The position numbers and the translations under genes were made by a program. Positions 11,766 through 24,879 of a DNA stretch of 64,000 bases are shown here, piece after piece. A model generated the notes under the pieces. That model saw only the letters and a list, made by a program, of their open reading frames with translations, did not search any database and was not told the DNA's origin. This DNA comes from Theobroma cacao (taxonomy: Eukaryota > Streptophyta > Magnoliopsida > Malvales > Malvaceae), in assembly GCF_000208745.1 (NCBI RefSeq), contig NC_030854.1, forward strand, positions 31,439,972-31,503,971, read 5' to 3'. Position 1 is the first letter of the stretch. Every line of letters begins with the position of its first letter.

Positions 11766-12619
11766 AAAATGAAAAAAAAAAAAAATTAAAATCAGCGTGA
11801 GAGGTCAAAAGCAAATGGGGACTTCAAAAGAAGCTAAAGCGAATAAAAAGCAAATTTTTAGGACCTGATTCATCAACATATAGACATATTACAACCACAA
11901 CTAAGTCCTCTAGATTAAATTGCAACGAAGAGAGACAATTACTTTATATAATAGTTACAAAAGAAGATGGAAATATTTCCATCTCTCCAAGGCATCGGAG
12001 ATCGAGAATATTAGATGCTAACACATTTAACCATTGTCTCAATAAATACTTTAAGAAAATAGACCACCACGATAAAGAAAATGTGAGGTAATTATTCAAT
12101 CAATGTAGTGATCAGTCATTGTTGTCAACACAACAAGCAACTGCTGAAGCATACGCACGTGTCAAACAGCTCTTTCCCAAAATTCATCAGAGAGGCATAT
12201 ATGATCCAGTGACAAGCATGCTCACACATGAATGAGTACAGCCTAAGGCACTAATTTGACACACCAGAATATGCAATCCTCCACCTTTCTCACAGGAATT
12301 AAGTAATGCTGACAAGACACCTTGGACATGCTCTACCATCCTATGTTATCCATGCATAATCATGACTTATCACACCCTACCATATTCACCATTATTTCAA
12401 AGATTACTGAATGGCTGCAACCTTGAGGCGACATAAAAAACAAAAATGTCAAGAGAAGTCAAGATTAAATTCCAAGAATAAGTTAGATTAAGGTCTTTAT
12501 GTGATGTCCGACCTATTAGGATCTCATTTAAACGATAATAAACATTATCAAGCCCTTAATTAAGAGAGAACATTTTTGGGATCATATAATGGTGCGTAAA
12601 CTAGAAGTGAGATCCAAAT
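11766..12619. other. Non-coding spacer between CPSF160 piece and tandem array
   Basis: AT-rich and probably a former intron plus junction DNA. I see no exon, tRNA or transposon terminus. The first copy of the large tandem repeat begins near 12620 with no obvious boundary signal. Confidence 0.4.
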
Positions 12620-12913
12620 TCTGTGAACATTTTGTGGGTTTTGGGTTTTGTTATTGTGCGGAGTGGTTTGATTTTCGATTGCTTCGATTTGTTCTTCCCT
12701 GTTGCCGGGTTAGCGATTGTTTGATACCCCCCAATTATTAATACAATATTTTGACTTATCATTAAAAAAAGTTCTTTCATCTTTTCGTCCCATTAAACAA
12801 GCTTATAAACAAGTTCATGGAACTATGTTAAACAAGCTAATTAATAAATTAGTTAATCATACTAATGAACCATAAATTATTAACGATACGAGTAGGATAC
12901 GAGGACAACATAC

Positions 12914-13202
12914 CACCATCACAAATACTTCATCATAAAAATCCTCAAGAGGTTGTACAAGCTCTGACTATATTTCAATGAAATCATCAACCTCAATACC
13001 TGCATAATAAAAAAAGTTAGGTTTCAAGGTTATTTAAGAAAACTGTTAATCAAACAATTTAAATAAAAATGTCATTTTATTGAACAGCACCAGGAGTCTA
13101 GTAATAAACTAACAATATGCCGGGGTGAATTTTGTTTTTAACAAACAAGAAAGTGTTCCATAAAGCCATCTCTTCATTTGTTTCTGATGCAGCTTTATTC
13201 AC
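12914..13202 (-). pseudogene. EDD1: Glycyl-tRNA synthetase 3'-region exons, repeat unit 1
   Basis: Exon 13121-13202 reads NKAASETNEEMALWNTFLF then VKNKIHPG. Exon 12914-12999 reads GIEVDDFIEI, a stop (TAG, where other units have TCA), then SELVQPLEDFYDEVFVMV. These match the beta-domain end of bacterial-type glycyl-tRNA synthetase fused in plant EDD1, which charges tRNA-Gly in chloroplasts and mitochondria. The lengths 82 and 86 sum to a multiple of three. The donor of the first exon is GC here and GT in other units. The last exon of the normal gene (after FVMV) is absent. Confidence 0.7.
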
Positions 13203-13889
13203 CTAATAAGATTAAATCAAAATACCATCAGAAGAGATTTCAAAATTTGCGTGTGCAATATCTCTATAATCAATCAAAGAATCTAAAGAAAATAACATTC
13301 TAAACCAAAAAAAAAAAAAATCTTACCGAGAATGAAAGTTCAGCATTTTTAGTTTTTCATGAGCACTTCAAAAGGAATCACTACTTAGTTATGGCAAATT
13401 AATGGCATTTGTAAACCACAAAAAATCAAAATTAGTTAGATCAAATAATCAATAGGGAAGAAAACTGACTGATTTCATAATTTTGTCAAAATACTTAATA
13501 GATACCATAATAATTAAATTCATCTTCCAATACTTCATAAAAAATGAGAAGAGGCTGGAGGAAACAATAAATAAGTATGCATACATACCATAACAGTAGC
13601 CACTGAAGTATAACGAAGAACGTAAGATAAGTTTCCACTACATATCAAAAATGAAAATAGCATGTAGAATAACGATTAGCTGTGACTTAAAAAATAGGGA
13701 GGCAACACATAATAACAATTACCTTATAATCCCAACAAACAAAAAAGGAATGGAGGGACATAATCCGGACATGACCTACATTAACAAAGCAGGGGGAAAA
13801 GAATATCCTTTTATAAATAACAAAATGTAGAAAACATTGCATATTTTTTTATATATGCTTCAAATTCACCATAGAAAGCAAGGGGAACG

Positions 13890-15075
13890 CACCATATAGT
13901 AAGACTTCGAATTCACATATTGGCACCATTATACCCTAATGTATAATAGGAATGCCACATTCCCGTACCTTAAAAGTTTATTATTTCCATAAGTACCATT
14001 GTGCCATTATTGCATAATAGGAATGCCAGGTCAAGTACTTTAAACATTTAATTTGCACCATTTTACCTTCAATCAAATAATAGGAACGCAACATATGCTC
14101 AGATTTCAAATTCAAATATTGACACCATTATACCGTAATGTATAATAGGAATGCCACATATCAAAACCTTAAAGTTTTTTTATGTCTGTGAGCACCATTG
14201 TGCCATAATTACACAATAGGAATGCCACATCAAGCACTTTAAATATCGAATTTGAATCATTATACCTTCGATCAAATAATATAAATGCACCATATACTAA
14301 GATTTAAAATTCACGGATTGGCACCATTATACCTTAATGTATAATAGGAATGCCACATGCTCACACACTTGATGTTTTTTTATTTTTGTAAGCACCATTA
14401 TGCCGTTATTACACAATAGAAATGCTACGTCAAGTACTTTAAATATCTAATTTGCACCTTCACTTCTTCGATCAAATAATAAGAATGCATCATATACTAA
14501 GATTTCATATTCACATATAGGCACCATTATACCTTAATGTATAATAAGAATGCCACATGCCCGCACCTTAAGGTTTTATTATTTTTATAAGCACCATTGT
14601 GCCATTATTACACAATAGGAATGCCACGTCAAGTATTTTAAATATCTAATTTGCATCACCACACCTTCGATCGATTAATAAGAATGCACCATATGCTAAG
14701 ATTTCATATTCACATCTAGGCACCATTTTACCTTAATGTATAATAAGAATGCCACATTTCCACACGTTAAAGTTTCATTTTTTCTATAAGCACCATCATT
14801 CCAATATTACATGATAGGAATGCCATGTCAAGTACCTTAAATAGGAATGCACTGCACGCTAAAATTTCAAATTCACATATCGGCACCATTATACCTAAAT
14901 GTGTAATAGGAATGGCAAATGCACACACCATAAAGTATTTTATTTCTATAAACAACTATTGTGCCATTATTAAACAATGGATATGTTATGCCATGTACTT
15001 TAAATATCTAATTTTCACCATTACACTTTTGATCAAATAATAGGAATGCACCATATACTAAGATTGCAAATTCAC
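13890..15075. repeat. Hairpin minisatellite, repeat unit 1
   Basis: A ~200-bp period is built from three ~65-bp subunits sharing CACCATT...AATAGGAATGCCAC. Subunits carry short inverted repeats, ATTATAC-cttaat-GTATAAT in one and ATTGTG-ccattatta-CACAAT in the next. No coding capacity. Confidence 0.85.
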
Positions 15076-15077
15076 AA

Positions 15078-15440
15078 GTGTGGGTTTATTTGAATATGAT
15101 GTGTCTCATGATCTGTCTGAGTTGGACTTAGATTTTGCTTGGTTGTGTTAGCTTATCAGTTTTTCTGTTGATGTGAGGGATGTTTTTTGTGTTCTAGATA
15201 GTTGTGGTATGCATTTTGGATGTCAAGGTGATTGTGGGTTGAAATGGAACAGTGTGAGAGCCGCTTGTTCTTTCCATTTCGGTGTTTTATAGCATTTTGT
15301 GCGTTTTGAGTGTTGTTATTGTACGGAGTGGTTTGATTTTCGATTGCTTCGATTTGTTCTTCCCTGTTGCTGGGTTAGCGATTGTTTGATAACCCCCCAA
15401 TTATTAATACAATATTTTGGCTTATCATTAAAAAAAGTTC
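15078..15440 (+). mobile_element. LINE-3'-end-like segment, repeat unit 2 (also in units 1, 3, 4)
   Basis: The plus-strand segment GTGGGTTTATTTGAATATGA ... CCCCCCAATTATTAATACAA ends in CATTAAAAAAAG, which resembles the 3' end and polyA tail of a plant LINE. Copies lie at about 12620-12770 (truncated), 17742-18100 and 20596-20955. Open frames of 60-80 codons inside it match no family I know. Confidence 0.4.
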
Positions 15441-15579
15441 TTTCAACTTTTTGTCCCGTAAAGCAAGCTTATAAACAAGTTCATGGAACTATGTCAAACA
15501 AGCTGATTACTAAATTAATTAATCATACTAAAGAACCATAAATTATTAACGATACGAGTAGGACACGAAGAGAACATAC

Positions 15580-15870
15580 CACCATCACATATATACTTCA
15601 TCATAAAAATCCTTAAAAGGTTGTACTAGCTCTGATGATAGTTCAATGAAATCATCAACCTCAATGTCTGTATAATCGCAAAAGTTAGATTTCAGGGTTA
15701 TTTAAGAAAGTGCTAATCAAACAATCTAAATAAAAGCATCATTTTATTCAACAGCACTAGGAGACCAGTAACAAACTAAGAATGTACCGGAGTGAATTTT
15801 GTTTTTAACAAACAAGAAAGTGTTCCATAAAGCTCTCTCTTCTTTGTTTCTGATGCAGCTTCATCCACCT
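15580..15870 (-). pseudogene. EDD1: Glycyl-tRNA synthetase 3'-region exons, repeat unit 2
   Basis: The same two exons as unit 1 with intact FIELSSELVQ. Extra bases in the D-E-V-F/Y-V segment (plus-strand CATATATACTTC) bring a TGA into frame before the donor. The first exon ends in a normal GT donor. It cannot be expressed as part of a synthetase. Confidence 0.65.
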
Positions 15871-16554
15871 AATAAGATTAAATCAAAAAACCATGAGAAG
15901 ACATTCCAAAATTAACAAGTGCAATATCTCTATAATCTATCAAATAATCTAAAGAAAATAGCATTCTAAACAAAGAAAAAAAAATCTTACCAAGAATGAA
16001 AGCACAGCATTTTCAGTTTTCCATAAGCACTTCAAAGGGAATCATTGCTTAGTTATGGCAAATTAATGCCATTTGTAAGCCACAGAAAACCAAAATCAGT
16101 TAGATCAAATAATCATTAGGGAAGAAAACTAACTCATTTCATAATCTTTGTCAAAATACTAAATAAATGCCACAATAATTAAATTAATCATCCAATACTT
16201 CATAAAAAGTAAGAAGAGGCAAGAGGAAACAATAGACAAGTTTGCATACTTACCACAACAGTAGCTATTGAAGAATAACGGAGAACGTAAGATAAGTTTC
16301 CACTACATATCGAAAATGAAAATAGCAAGTAGAAAGTAACGATTAGTTGTGACTAAAAAATATAGGGGGGCAACACATAACAACTATTACCTCATAATCC
16401 CAACAAACAAAAAAGGAATTGAGGGACATCATCCGGACATGACCTACATTAACAAAGTAGGGGGAAAAGAATATCTTTTTATAAATAAGAAAATGTAGAA
16501 AACATTGCATATTCTTTTATATGTGCTTCCAATTCACCATAGAGAGCAAGGAGA

Positions 16555-17740
16555 ACGCACCATAGAGTAAGACTTCGAATTCACATATTGGCATCATTAT
16601 ACTTAATATATAATAGTAATGCCATATTCCCGCACCTTAAAGGTTTATTATTTCCATAAGCACCATTGTGCCATTATTGCACAATAGGAATGTCAGGTCA
16701 AGTACTTTAAATATCTAATTTGCACCATTTTCCCTTCGATCAAGTAATAGGAACGCACCATATGCTTAGATTTCAAATTCAAATATTGACACCATTATAC
16801 CATAATGTATAATAGGAATGCCACATACCCAAACCTTAAAGTTTCTTTATGTCTGTGAGCACCATTGTGCCATAATTACACAATAGGAATGCCACGTCAA
16901 GCACTTTAAATATCAAATTTGCACCATTATACCTTTGATCAAATAATAGAAATACACCATATACTAAGATTTAAAATTCACGGATTGGTACCATTATACC
17001 TTAATGTATAATAGGAATGCCACATGCTCACACACTTAATGTTTTTTTGTTTTTGTAAGCACCATTGTGCCGTTATTACACAATAGGAATGCTACGTCAA
17101 GTACTTTAAATATCTAATTTGCACCTTCACGCCTTCGATCAAATAATAGGAATGCATCATATACTAAGATTTCATATTCACATATAGGCACCGTTATACC
17201 TTAATGTATAATAAGAATGCCACATGCCCGCACCTTAAGGTTTTATTATTTTTATAAACACCATTGTGCCATTATTATATAATAGGAATGCCACGTCAAG
17301 TATTTTAAATATCTAATTTGCATCACCACACCTTCAATCGATTAATAAGAATACACCATATGCTAAGATTTCATATTAACATTTAGGCACCATTATACCT
17401 TAATGTATAATAAGAATGCCACATTTCCACATGTTAAAGTTTCATTATTTCTATAAGCACCATTGTGCCAATATTACATGATAGGAATGCCATGTCAAGT
17501 ACCTTAAATAGGAATGCACCGTATGCTAAAATTTCAAATTCACATATCGGCACCATTATACCTTAATGTATAATAGGAATGGCAAATGCACACACCATAA
17601 AATATTTTATTTCTATAAACAACTATTGTGCCATTATTAAACAATGGATATGTTATGCCATGTACTTTAAATATCTAATTTTCACCATTACACTTTTGAT
17701 CAAATAATAATAATACACCATATACTAAGATTGCAATTCA
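16555..17740. repeat. Hairpin minisatellite, repeat unit 2
   Basis: Same organisation and subunit order as the copy at 13890-15075, with scattered substitutions. Confidence 0.85.
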
Positions 17741-18244
17741 CAAGTGTGGGTTTATTTGAATATGATGTGTCTCATGATCTATCTGAGTTGGACTTAGATT
17801 TTGCTTGGTTGTGTCAGCTTATCAGTTTTTCTATTGATGTGAAGGATGTTTTTGTGTTCTAGATAGTTATGGTATGCATTTTGGATGTCAAGGTGATTGT
17901 GGGTTGAAATGGAGCGGTGTGAGAGCCGCTTGTTCTTTCCATTTCAATGTTTTATAGCTTTTGGTGCGTTTTAAGTGTTGTTATTGTACGAAGTGGTTTG
18001 ATTTTCGATTGCTTTGATTTGTTCTTCCCTGTTGCTGGGTTAGTGATTGTTTGATAACCCCCCAATTATTAATACAATATTTTGGCTTATCATTAAAAAC
18101 AGTTCTTTCAACTTTTCGTCCCGTTAAGCAAGCTTATAAACAAGTTCACAGAACTATGTCAAACAAGCTGATTAATAAATTAATTAATCATAGTAAGAAA
18201 CCATAAATTATTAACGATACGAGTAGGACACGAAGAGAACATAC

Positions 18245-18690
18245 CACCATCACATATATACTTCATCATAAAAATCCTCAAGAGGTTGTATTAGCTCTGA
18301 TGATAGTTTAATGAAATCATCAACCTCAATGCCTGTATAATCACAAAAGTTAGATTTCAAGGTTATTTAAGAAAGTGCTAATCAAACAATCTAAATAAAA
18401 GCATCATTTTATTCAACAGCACTAGGAGACTAGTAACAAACTAAGAATATACCGGAGTGAATTTTGTTTTTAACAAACAAGAAAGTGTTCCATTAAGCTC
18501 TCTCTTTTTTGTTTCTTTTCAGGGTTATTTAAGAAAGTGCTAATCAAACAATCTAAATAAAAGCATCATTTTATTCAACAACACTAGGAGACTAGTAACA
18601 AACTAAGAATATACCGTAGTGAATTTTGTTTTTAACAAACAAGAAAGTGTTCCATAAAGCTCTCTTCTTTGTTTCTGATGCAACATCATC
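18245..18690 (-). pseudogene. EDD1: Glycyl-tRNA synthetase 3'-region exons, repeat unit 3, with internal duplication
   Basis: Same exons as in the other units. The TNEE...ALWNTFLFVKNKIH exon and flanking intron are duplicated, one copy truncated near 18500 and a complete one at about 18605-18690. This accounts for most of the extra length of the unit. Confidence 0.65.
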
Positions 18691-19404
18691 CACCTAATAA
18701 GATTAAATCAAAAAACCATGAGAAGACATTCCAGAATTAACGAGTGCAATATCTCTATAGTCTATCAAAGAATCTAAAGAAAATGGCATTCGAAACAAAG
18801 AAAAAAAAATCTTACCAAGAATGAAAGCACAGCATTTTCAGTTTTCCATAAGCACTTCAAAAGGAATCATTGCTTAGGTATGGCAAATTAATGGCATTTG
18901 TAAGCCACAGAAAACCAAAATCAATTAGATCAAATAATCATTAGGGAAGAAATCAATTAGATCAAATAATCATTAGGGAAGAAGACTAACTCATTTCATA
19001 ATTTTTGTCAAAATACTAAATAGATGCCACAATAATTAAATTAATCATCCAATACTTCATAAAAAGTAAGAAGAGGTAAGAGGAAACAATAAACAAGTTT
19101 GCATACTTACCACAACAGTAGCTACTGAAGTATAACGGAGAATGTAAGATAAGTTTCCACTACGTATCGAAAATGAAAATAGCAAGTAAAAAGTAACGAT
19201 TAGCTGTGACTAAAAAATATAGGGGGGCAACACATAACAACTATTACCTCATAATCTCAACAAACAAAAAAGGAATTGAGGGACATAATCAGGACATGAC
19301 CTACATTAACAAAGCAGGGGGAAAAGAATATCTTTTTATAAATAAGAAAATGTAGAAAACATTGCATATTCTTTTATATGTGCGTCCAATTCACCATAGA
19401 GAGC

Positions 19405-20595
19405 AATGAGAACGCATCATAGAGTAAGACTTCGAATTCACTTATTGGCATTATTATACCTTAATATATAATAGTAATACCACATTCCCGCACCTTAAAG
19501 GTTTATTATTTCCATAAGCACCATTGTGCCATTATTACACAATAGAAATGCCAGGTCAAGTACTTTAAATATTTAATTTGCACCATTTTACCTTCGATCA
19601 AGTAATAGGAATGCACCATATGCTCAGATTTCAAATTCAAATATTGACACCATTATACCGTAATGTATAATAGGAATGCCACATACCCAAACCTTAAAGT
19701 TTCTTTATGTTTGTGAGCACCATTGTGCCATAATTACACAATAGGAATGCCACGTCAAGCACTTTAAAGATCAAATTTGCACCATTATACCTTCGATCAA
19801 ATAATAGAAATGCACCATATACTAAGATTTAAAATTCACGAATTGGCACCATTATACCTTAATGTATAATAGGAATGCCACATGCTCACACACTTGATTT
19901 TTTTTGTTTTTGTAAGCACCATTGTGCCGTTATTACACAATAGGAATGTTACGTCAAGTACTTTAAATATCTAATTTGCACCTTTACTTCTTCGATCAAA
20001 TAATAGGAATGCATCATATATTAAGATTTCATACTCACATATAAGCACCATTATACCTTAATATCTAACAAGAATGCCACATGCCCGCACCTTAAGGTTT
20101 TATTTTTATAAGCACCATTGTGCCATTATTACACAATAGGAATGTCACGTCAAGTATTTTAAATATCTAATTTGCATCACCACACCTTCGATCGATTAAT
20201 AAGAATACACCATATGCTAAGATTTCATATTCACATTTAGGCACCGTTATATCTTAATGTATAATAAGAATGCCACATTTCCACACGTTAAAGTTTCATT
20301 ATTTCTAAAAGCACCATCGTGCATTATTACACGATAGGAATGCCATGTCAAGTACCTTAAATAGGAATGCACCGTACGCTAAAATTTCAAATTCACATAT
20401 CAGCACCATTATACCTTAATGTATAATAGGAATGACAAATGCACACACCATAAAGTATTTTATTTCTATAAACAATTATTGTGCCATTATTAAACAATGG
20501 ATATGTTATGTCATGTACTTGAAATATCTAATTTTCACCATTATACTTTTGATCAAATAACAAGAATGCACCATATACTAAGATTGCAAATTCAC
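19405..20595. repeat. Hairpin minisatellite, repeat unit 3
   Basis: Third copy of the ~200-bp-period array, same order of subunits. Confidence 0.85.
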
Positions 20596-21098
20596 AAGTG
20601 TGGGTTTATTTGAATATGATTTGTCTCATGATATGTCTGAGTTGGACTTAGGTTTTGCTTGGTTGTGTCAGCTTATCAGTTTTTCTGTTGATGTGAGAGA
20701 TGTTTTTTGTGTTCTAGATAGTTGTGGTATGCATTTTGGATGTCAAGGTGATTGTGGGTTGAAATGGAATGGTGTGAGAGCGACTTGTTCTTTCCATTTC
20801 GGTGTTTTATAGAATTTTGTGGGTTTTGAGTGTTGTTATTGTACGGAGTGGTTTGATTTTTGATTGCTTCGATTTGTTCTTCCCTGTTGCTCGGTTAACG
20901 ATTGTTTGATAACCCCCCAATTATTAATACAATATTTTGGCTTGTCATTAAAAAAAGTTCTTTCAACTTTTTGTCTCGTTAAGCAAGCTTATAAACAAGT
21001 TCATAAAACTATGTCAAACAAGATAATTAATAAATTAATTAATCATACTAAGGAACCATAAATTATTAAAAATCGAGTAGGACACGGAGACAACATAC

Positions 21099-21390
21099 CA
21101 CCATCACATAAACTTCCATCATAAAAATCCTCAAAAGGTTGTACTAGCTCTGATGATAGTTCAATGAAATCATCAACCTCAATACCTATATAATCAAAAA
21201 AATTAGATTTCATGGTTATTTAAGAAAGTGCAAATCAAACAATCTAAACAAAAGCATCATTTTATTCAACAGCACTAGGAGACTAGTAACAAACTGAGAA
21301 TATATCGGAGTGAATTTTGTTCTTAACAACCAAGAAAGTGTTCCATAAAGCTCTCTCTTCATTTGTTTCTGATGCAGCATCATCTACCTA
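21099..21390 (-). pseudogene. EDD1: Glycyl-tRNA synthetase 3'-region exons, repeat unit 4
   Basis: Fourth copy of the two exons, GIEVDDFIELSSELV at 21099-21185 and the TNEE...LWNTF exon at about 21305-21390. The acceptor before GIEV is TATAG rather than TGCAG. It is isolated from the rest of the gene. Confidence 0.65.
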
Positions 21391-22074
21391 ATAAGATTAA
21401 ATCAAAAAACCATGAGAAGACATTCCAAAATTAGCTAGTGCAATATCTCTATAATCAATCAAAGAATCTAAAGAAAATGGCATTCTAAACAAAAAAAAAA
21501 TCTTACCAAGGATGAAAGCAAAGCATTTTCAGTTTTCCATAAGCACTTCAAATGGAATCATTGCTAAGTTATGGGCCTTATGGCAAATTAATGGCATTTG
21601 TAAACCACAGAAAACCAAAATCAGTTAGATCAAATAATCAATAGGGAAGAAGACTAACTGATTTCTTAATTTCGTCAAAATATTTAATAGATGCCACAAC
21701 AATTAAATTAATCAGCCAATACTTCATAAAAAAAATGAGAAAAGGCTAGAAGAAACAATAAACAAGTTTGCATACTTACCACAACAGTAGCTACTTAAGT
21801 ATAACGGAGAACGTAAGATAAGTTTCCACTACATATCAAAAATGAAAATGGCAAGTAGAAAGTAACGATTAGCTGTGACTAAAAAATTTATGGGGGCAAC
21901 ACATGATAACAATTAACTCATAATTCCAACAAACAAAAAATGGAAGGACATAATCCGGACATGACCTACATTAACAAAGCAAGGCAAAAAAATATCTTTT
22001 TATAAATAAGAAAATTTAGAAAACATTACATATTTTTTTATATATGCTTCAAATTCACCATAGAAAGTAAGGGG

Positions 22075-23795
22075 AACGCACCATATAGTAAGACTTCGAA
22101 TTCACATATTGGCACCATTATACCTCAATGTATAATAGGAACGCCACATTCCTGCACCTTAAAGGTTTTTCTATTTCTATAAGCACTATTGTGCCATTAT
22201 TGCACAATGGGAACGCTAGGTCAAGTACTTTAAATATCTAATTTGCACCATTTTATCTTTGATCAAGTAATAGAAACGCACCATATGCTCAGATTTCAAA
22301 TTCATATATTGACATCATTATACCGTAATGTATAATAGGAATGCCACATACCCAAACCTTAAAGTTCCTTTATGTTTGTGAGCACCATTGTGCCATAATT
22401 ACACAATAGGAATGCCACGCCAAGTACTTTAAATATCAAATTTGCATCATTATACCTTCGATCAAATAATAGAAATGCACCATATACTAAGATTTAAAAT
22501 TCACGAATTGGCACCATAATACCTTAATGTACAATAAGAATGCCACATGCTCACACGCTTAAAGTTTTTTTGTTTCTGTAAGCACCATTGTGCCGTTATT
22601 ACACAATAGGAATGCCACCTCAAGCACTTTAAATATCTAATTTGCATCTTCACTCCTTCAATCAAATAATAGGGAATGCATCATATACTAAGATTTCATA
22701 TTCAAATATAGGCACCATTATACCTAAATGTATAATAGGAATGCCATATACTTGCACACTTAAAGTGTTTTTGAGTGTGTAAGCACCATTGTGCCGTTAT
22801 TACACAATAGGAATGCCTCGTCGAGCACTCTAAATATCTAATTTGCACCTTTACTCCTTCAATCAAATAGTAGGAATGCATCATATACTAAGATTTCATA
22901 CTCACATATAAGCACCATTATATCTTAATGTATAATAGGAATGCCACATGCACACGTCTTAAGGTTTATTATTTTTGTCATCACCATTGTGCGATTATTA
23001 CACAATAGGAATGCCACATCTAGTACTTTAATCATCTAATTTGCATCATTGCACCTTTGATCAATTAATAGAAATGCACCATATGTAAAGATTTCATATT
23101 CACATATAGGCACCATTATACCTTAATGTAGGATAGGAATGCTACACATGCCCACACTTTAGGGTGTTATTATTTTCAAAAGCACCATTGTGCCATTTTT
23201 ACACAATAGGAATGCTATGTCATGTATTTTAAATATCTAATTTGCACCATTATACCTTCGATTAAATAATAGGAATGCACTATATGCTCAAATTTGAAAT
23301 TCATATATTGGCACCATTATACCGTAATGTATAATAGGAATGCCACATACCCACACCTTAACGTTCTTTATGTCTATAAGCACCGTTGTACCATAATTGC
23401 ACAATTTGTAAGCCATATCAAGTAGTTTAAATGTATAATTTGCACTATTATAACTTCAATCGTATAATAGAAATGTACCATATACTAAGATTTCAAATTC
23501 ACACATTGACACCATTATACCTGAGTGTATAATAGGAATGCCCAATGCCCACACACTTAAAAGTTTTTTCTTTCTATAAGCACCATTGTGCCATTATTAC
23601 ACAATAGGAATGCCATGTCAAGTATTTTAAATATCTAATTTGCACAAAGTACACCATATAGGCACCATTATACCTTATTGTATAATAGGAATGCCATATG
23701 CCCACACCTTAAAAGTTTTATTATTTCTATAATGCCCACACCTCAAATTCACATATCGACACCATTATACCTTAATGTATAATAGGAATGCCACC
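22075..23795. repeat. Hairpin minisatellite, repeat unit 4, expanded
   Basis: Longest copy (about 1.7 kb against 1.2 kb). Extra ~200-bp repeats near 22.7-23.7 kb suggest local expansion at the array end. It stops abruptly in ATAGGAATGCCACC at about 23795. Confidence 0.85.
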
Positions 23796-24480
23796 TATTC
23801 ATTCTTTAGTCACATGGGTTGCAAGAACTTATCCTCAAATGAAGTAGAAAGCATCTGGAATCGCAAGAACTTAGTCACATGGGCACCAACATGTAATTCA
23901 GCCCTTGAAAGAAGCTTCTGTCCCTTCAAACTTTGTCTTTTTTTGTTGAGATTATTCCAAAGCCTCTTTTGGACGAGTGTTTGACGTTGCCATCATTCAA
24001 GGAATTCCAACAGGATGTACTTGAGTGTTGGAGACCTAGTGAGTTTTGCAAGGTGCTGGTTCTCCACTACAAGTATGTTTATGGTTTGGTTTGGGATTCA
24101 CTGGAATTGGATATTTGATTTGGCTAATTTTTGTGTTGAAGCGTAAGCTTCATGGCTGCAGCTGAAATGAGTTGAAGTTTGCACTTTTGATATTGATTGA
24201 ATCATATTTGGTATTGATGCGACACGATCTTTGATTGTAGGTTGAACTGATGTATAGGATTTGTCATGAACCCTTATTTTTTTTTTTGTGGAAAGGGTTT
24301 TTTGTATAGGGAAAGGTTGGGATACTTTTGTTTTGTGTTATTTTTGCAAAGCCTAGACTTTAAGTTGATATGGGTTAAGATAGTAACTTAAAATCTAGAG
24401 CTGATCTTGTTTTCTTACAGGGAATTGTTTATTCCTTGCTGATGAATGAAATGCTTAATTTTCAAAAAAAAAAAGAAAAA
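23796..24480 (+). mobile_element. PolyA-tailed insertion of unknown origin
   Basis: A segment of different composition ends in GAATGAAATGCTTAATTTTC followed by an 11-A run at about 24467, as in a retroposed 3' end. A short frame (about 23931-24115) reads EIIPKPLLDECLTLPSFKEF and continues to a stop, which I do not recognise. It separates the tandem array from the CPSF160 C-terminal exons. Confidence 0.4.
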
Positions 24481-24879
24481 TCTAGCAGAATAAAAAAGGA
24501 ATGAACATATTAATGGTTCAATAAATACCTCAAACAGTGTGAAGCCTAATGACAAATTACAGAGTAAACCTCAGCTAGATGAAGTTAAGACCTTTCAACT
24601 ATAGAAATGGTAGTCAACAATCATAGTGTCTAAAAGATGCCTAGAATTTTAACACTAAACTAATTGAATAACAACATATTCTGATGTTGTATCATCCATG
24701 ATTTCTTTGTAATTCTTTGTACCCAATCACTAGCTACACCTAAGCCAAACAGCATTAGATAAAGGGGCAGGGAGGGAGGGTTTGAACAAGGTAAAAAGCT
24801 CATTATATCGAAAATAATTACTACAATATACACATAAATTTACAACAAAAAAATTGCAAAAAAGATGGTAGTACTAACC

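Larger units (their letters stand above)
12620..23795. repeat. Four-copy higher-order tandem repeat, ~2.67-kb unit
   Basis: The anchor TGTTATTGTACGGAGTGG recurs (with small changes) at 12649, 15314, 17979 and 20834, spacings 2665, 2665 and 2855. The 190 extra bases in unit 3 are explained by internal duplications of about 160 bp near 18480-18660 and about 30 bp near 18940-18970. Each unit has three parts in the same order: a plus-strand segment ending in a polyA-like tail (LINE-3'-end-like), two minus-strand exons of an organellar glycyl-tRNA synthetase with flanking introns, and a hairpin-bearing minisatellite of 1.2 kb (1.7 kb in unit 4). Units differ by scattered substitutions and small indels. 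Confidence 0.9.

Noticed and set aside
20600..21061. Open frames of 65-70 codons in the LINE-like segment of unit 4
   Set aside because: The same positions carry stops in other units and no protein family is recognised.
13890..23795. CRISPR-like appearance (regular repeats about 65 bp apart)
   Set aside because: The spacers are themselves repeated, the host is a plant, there are no cas genes, and the period is a nested ~200 bp. It is a minisatellite.
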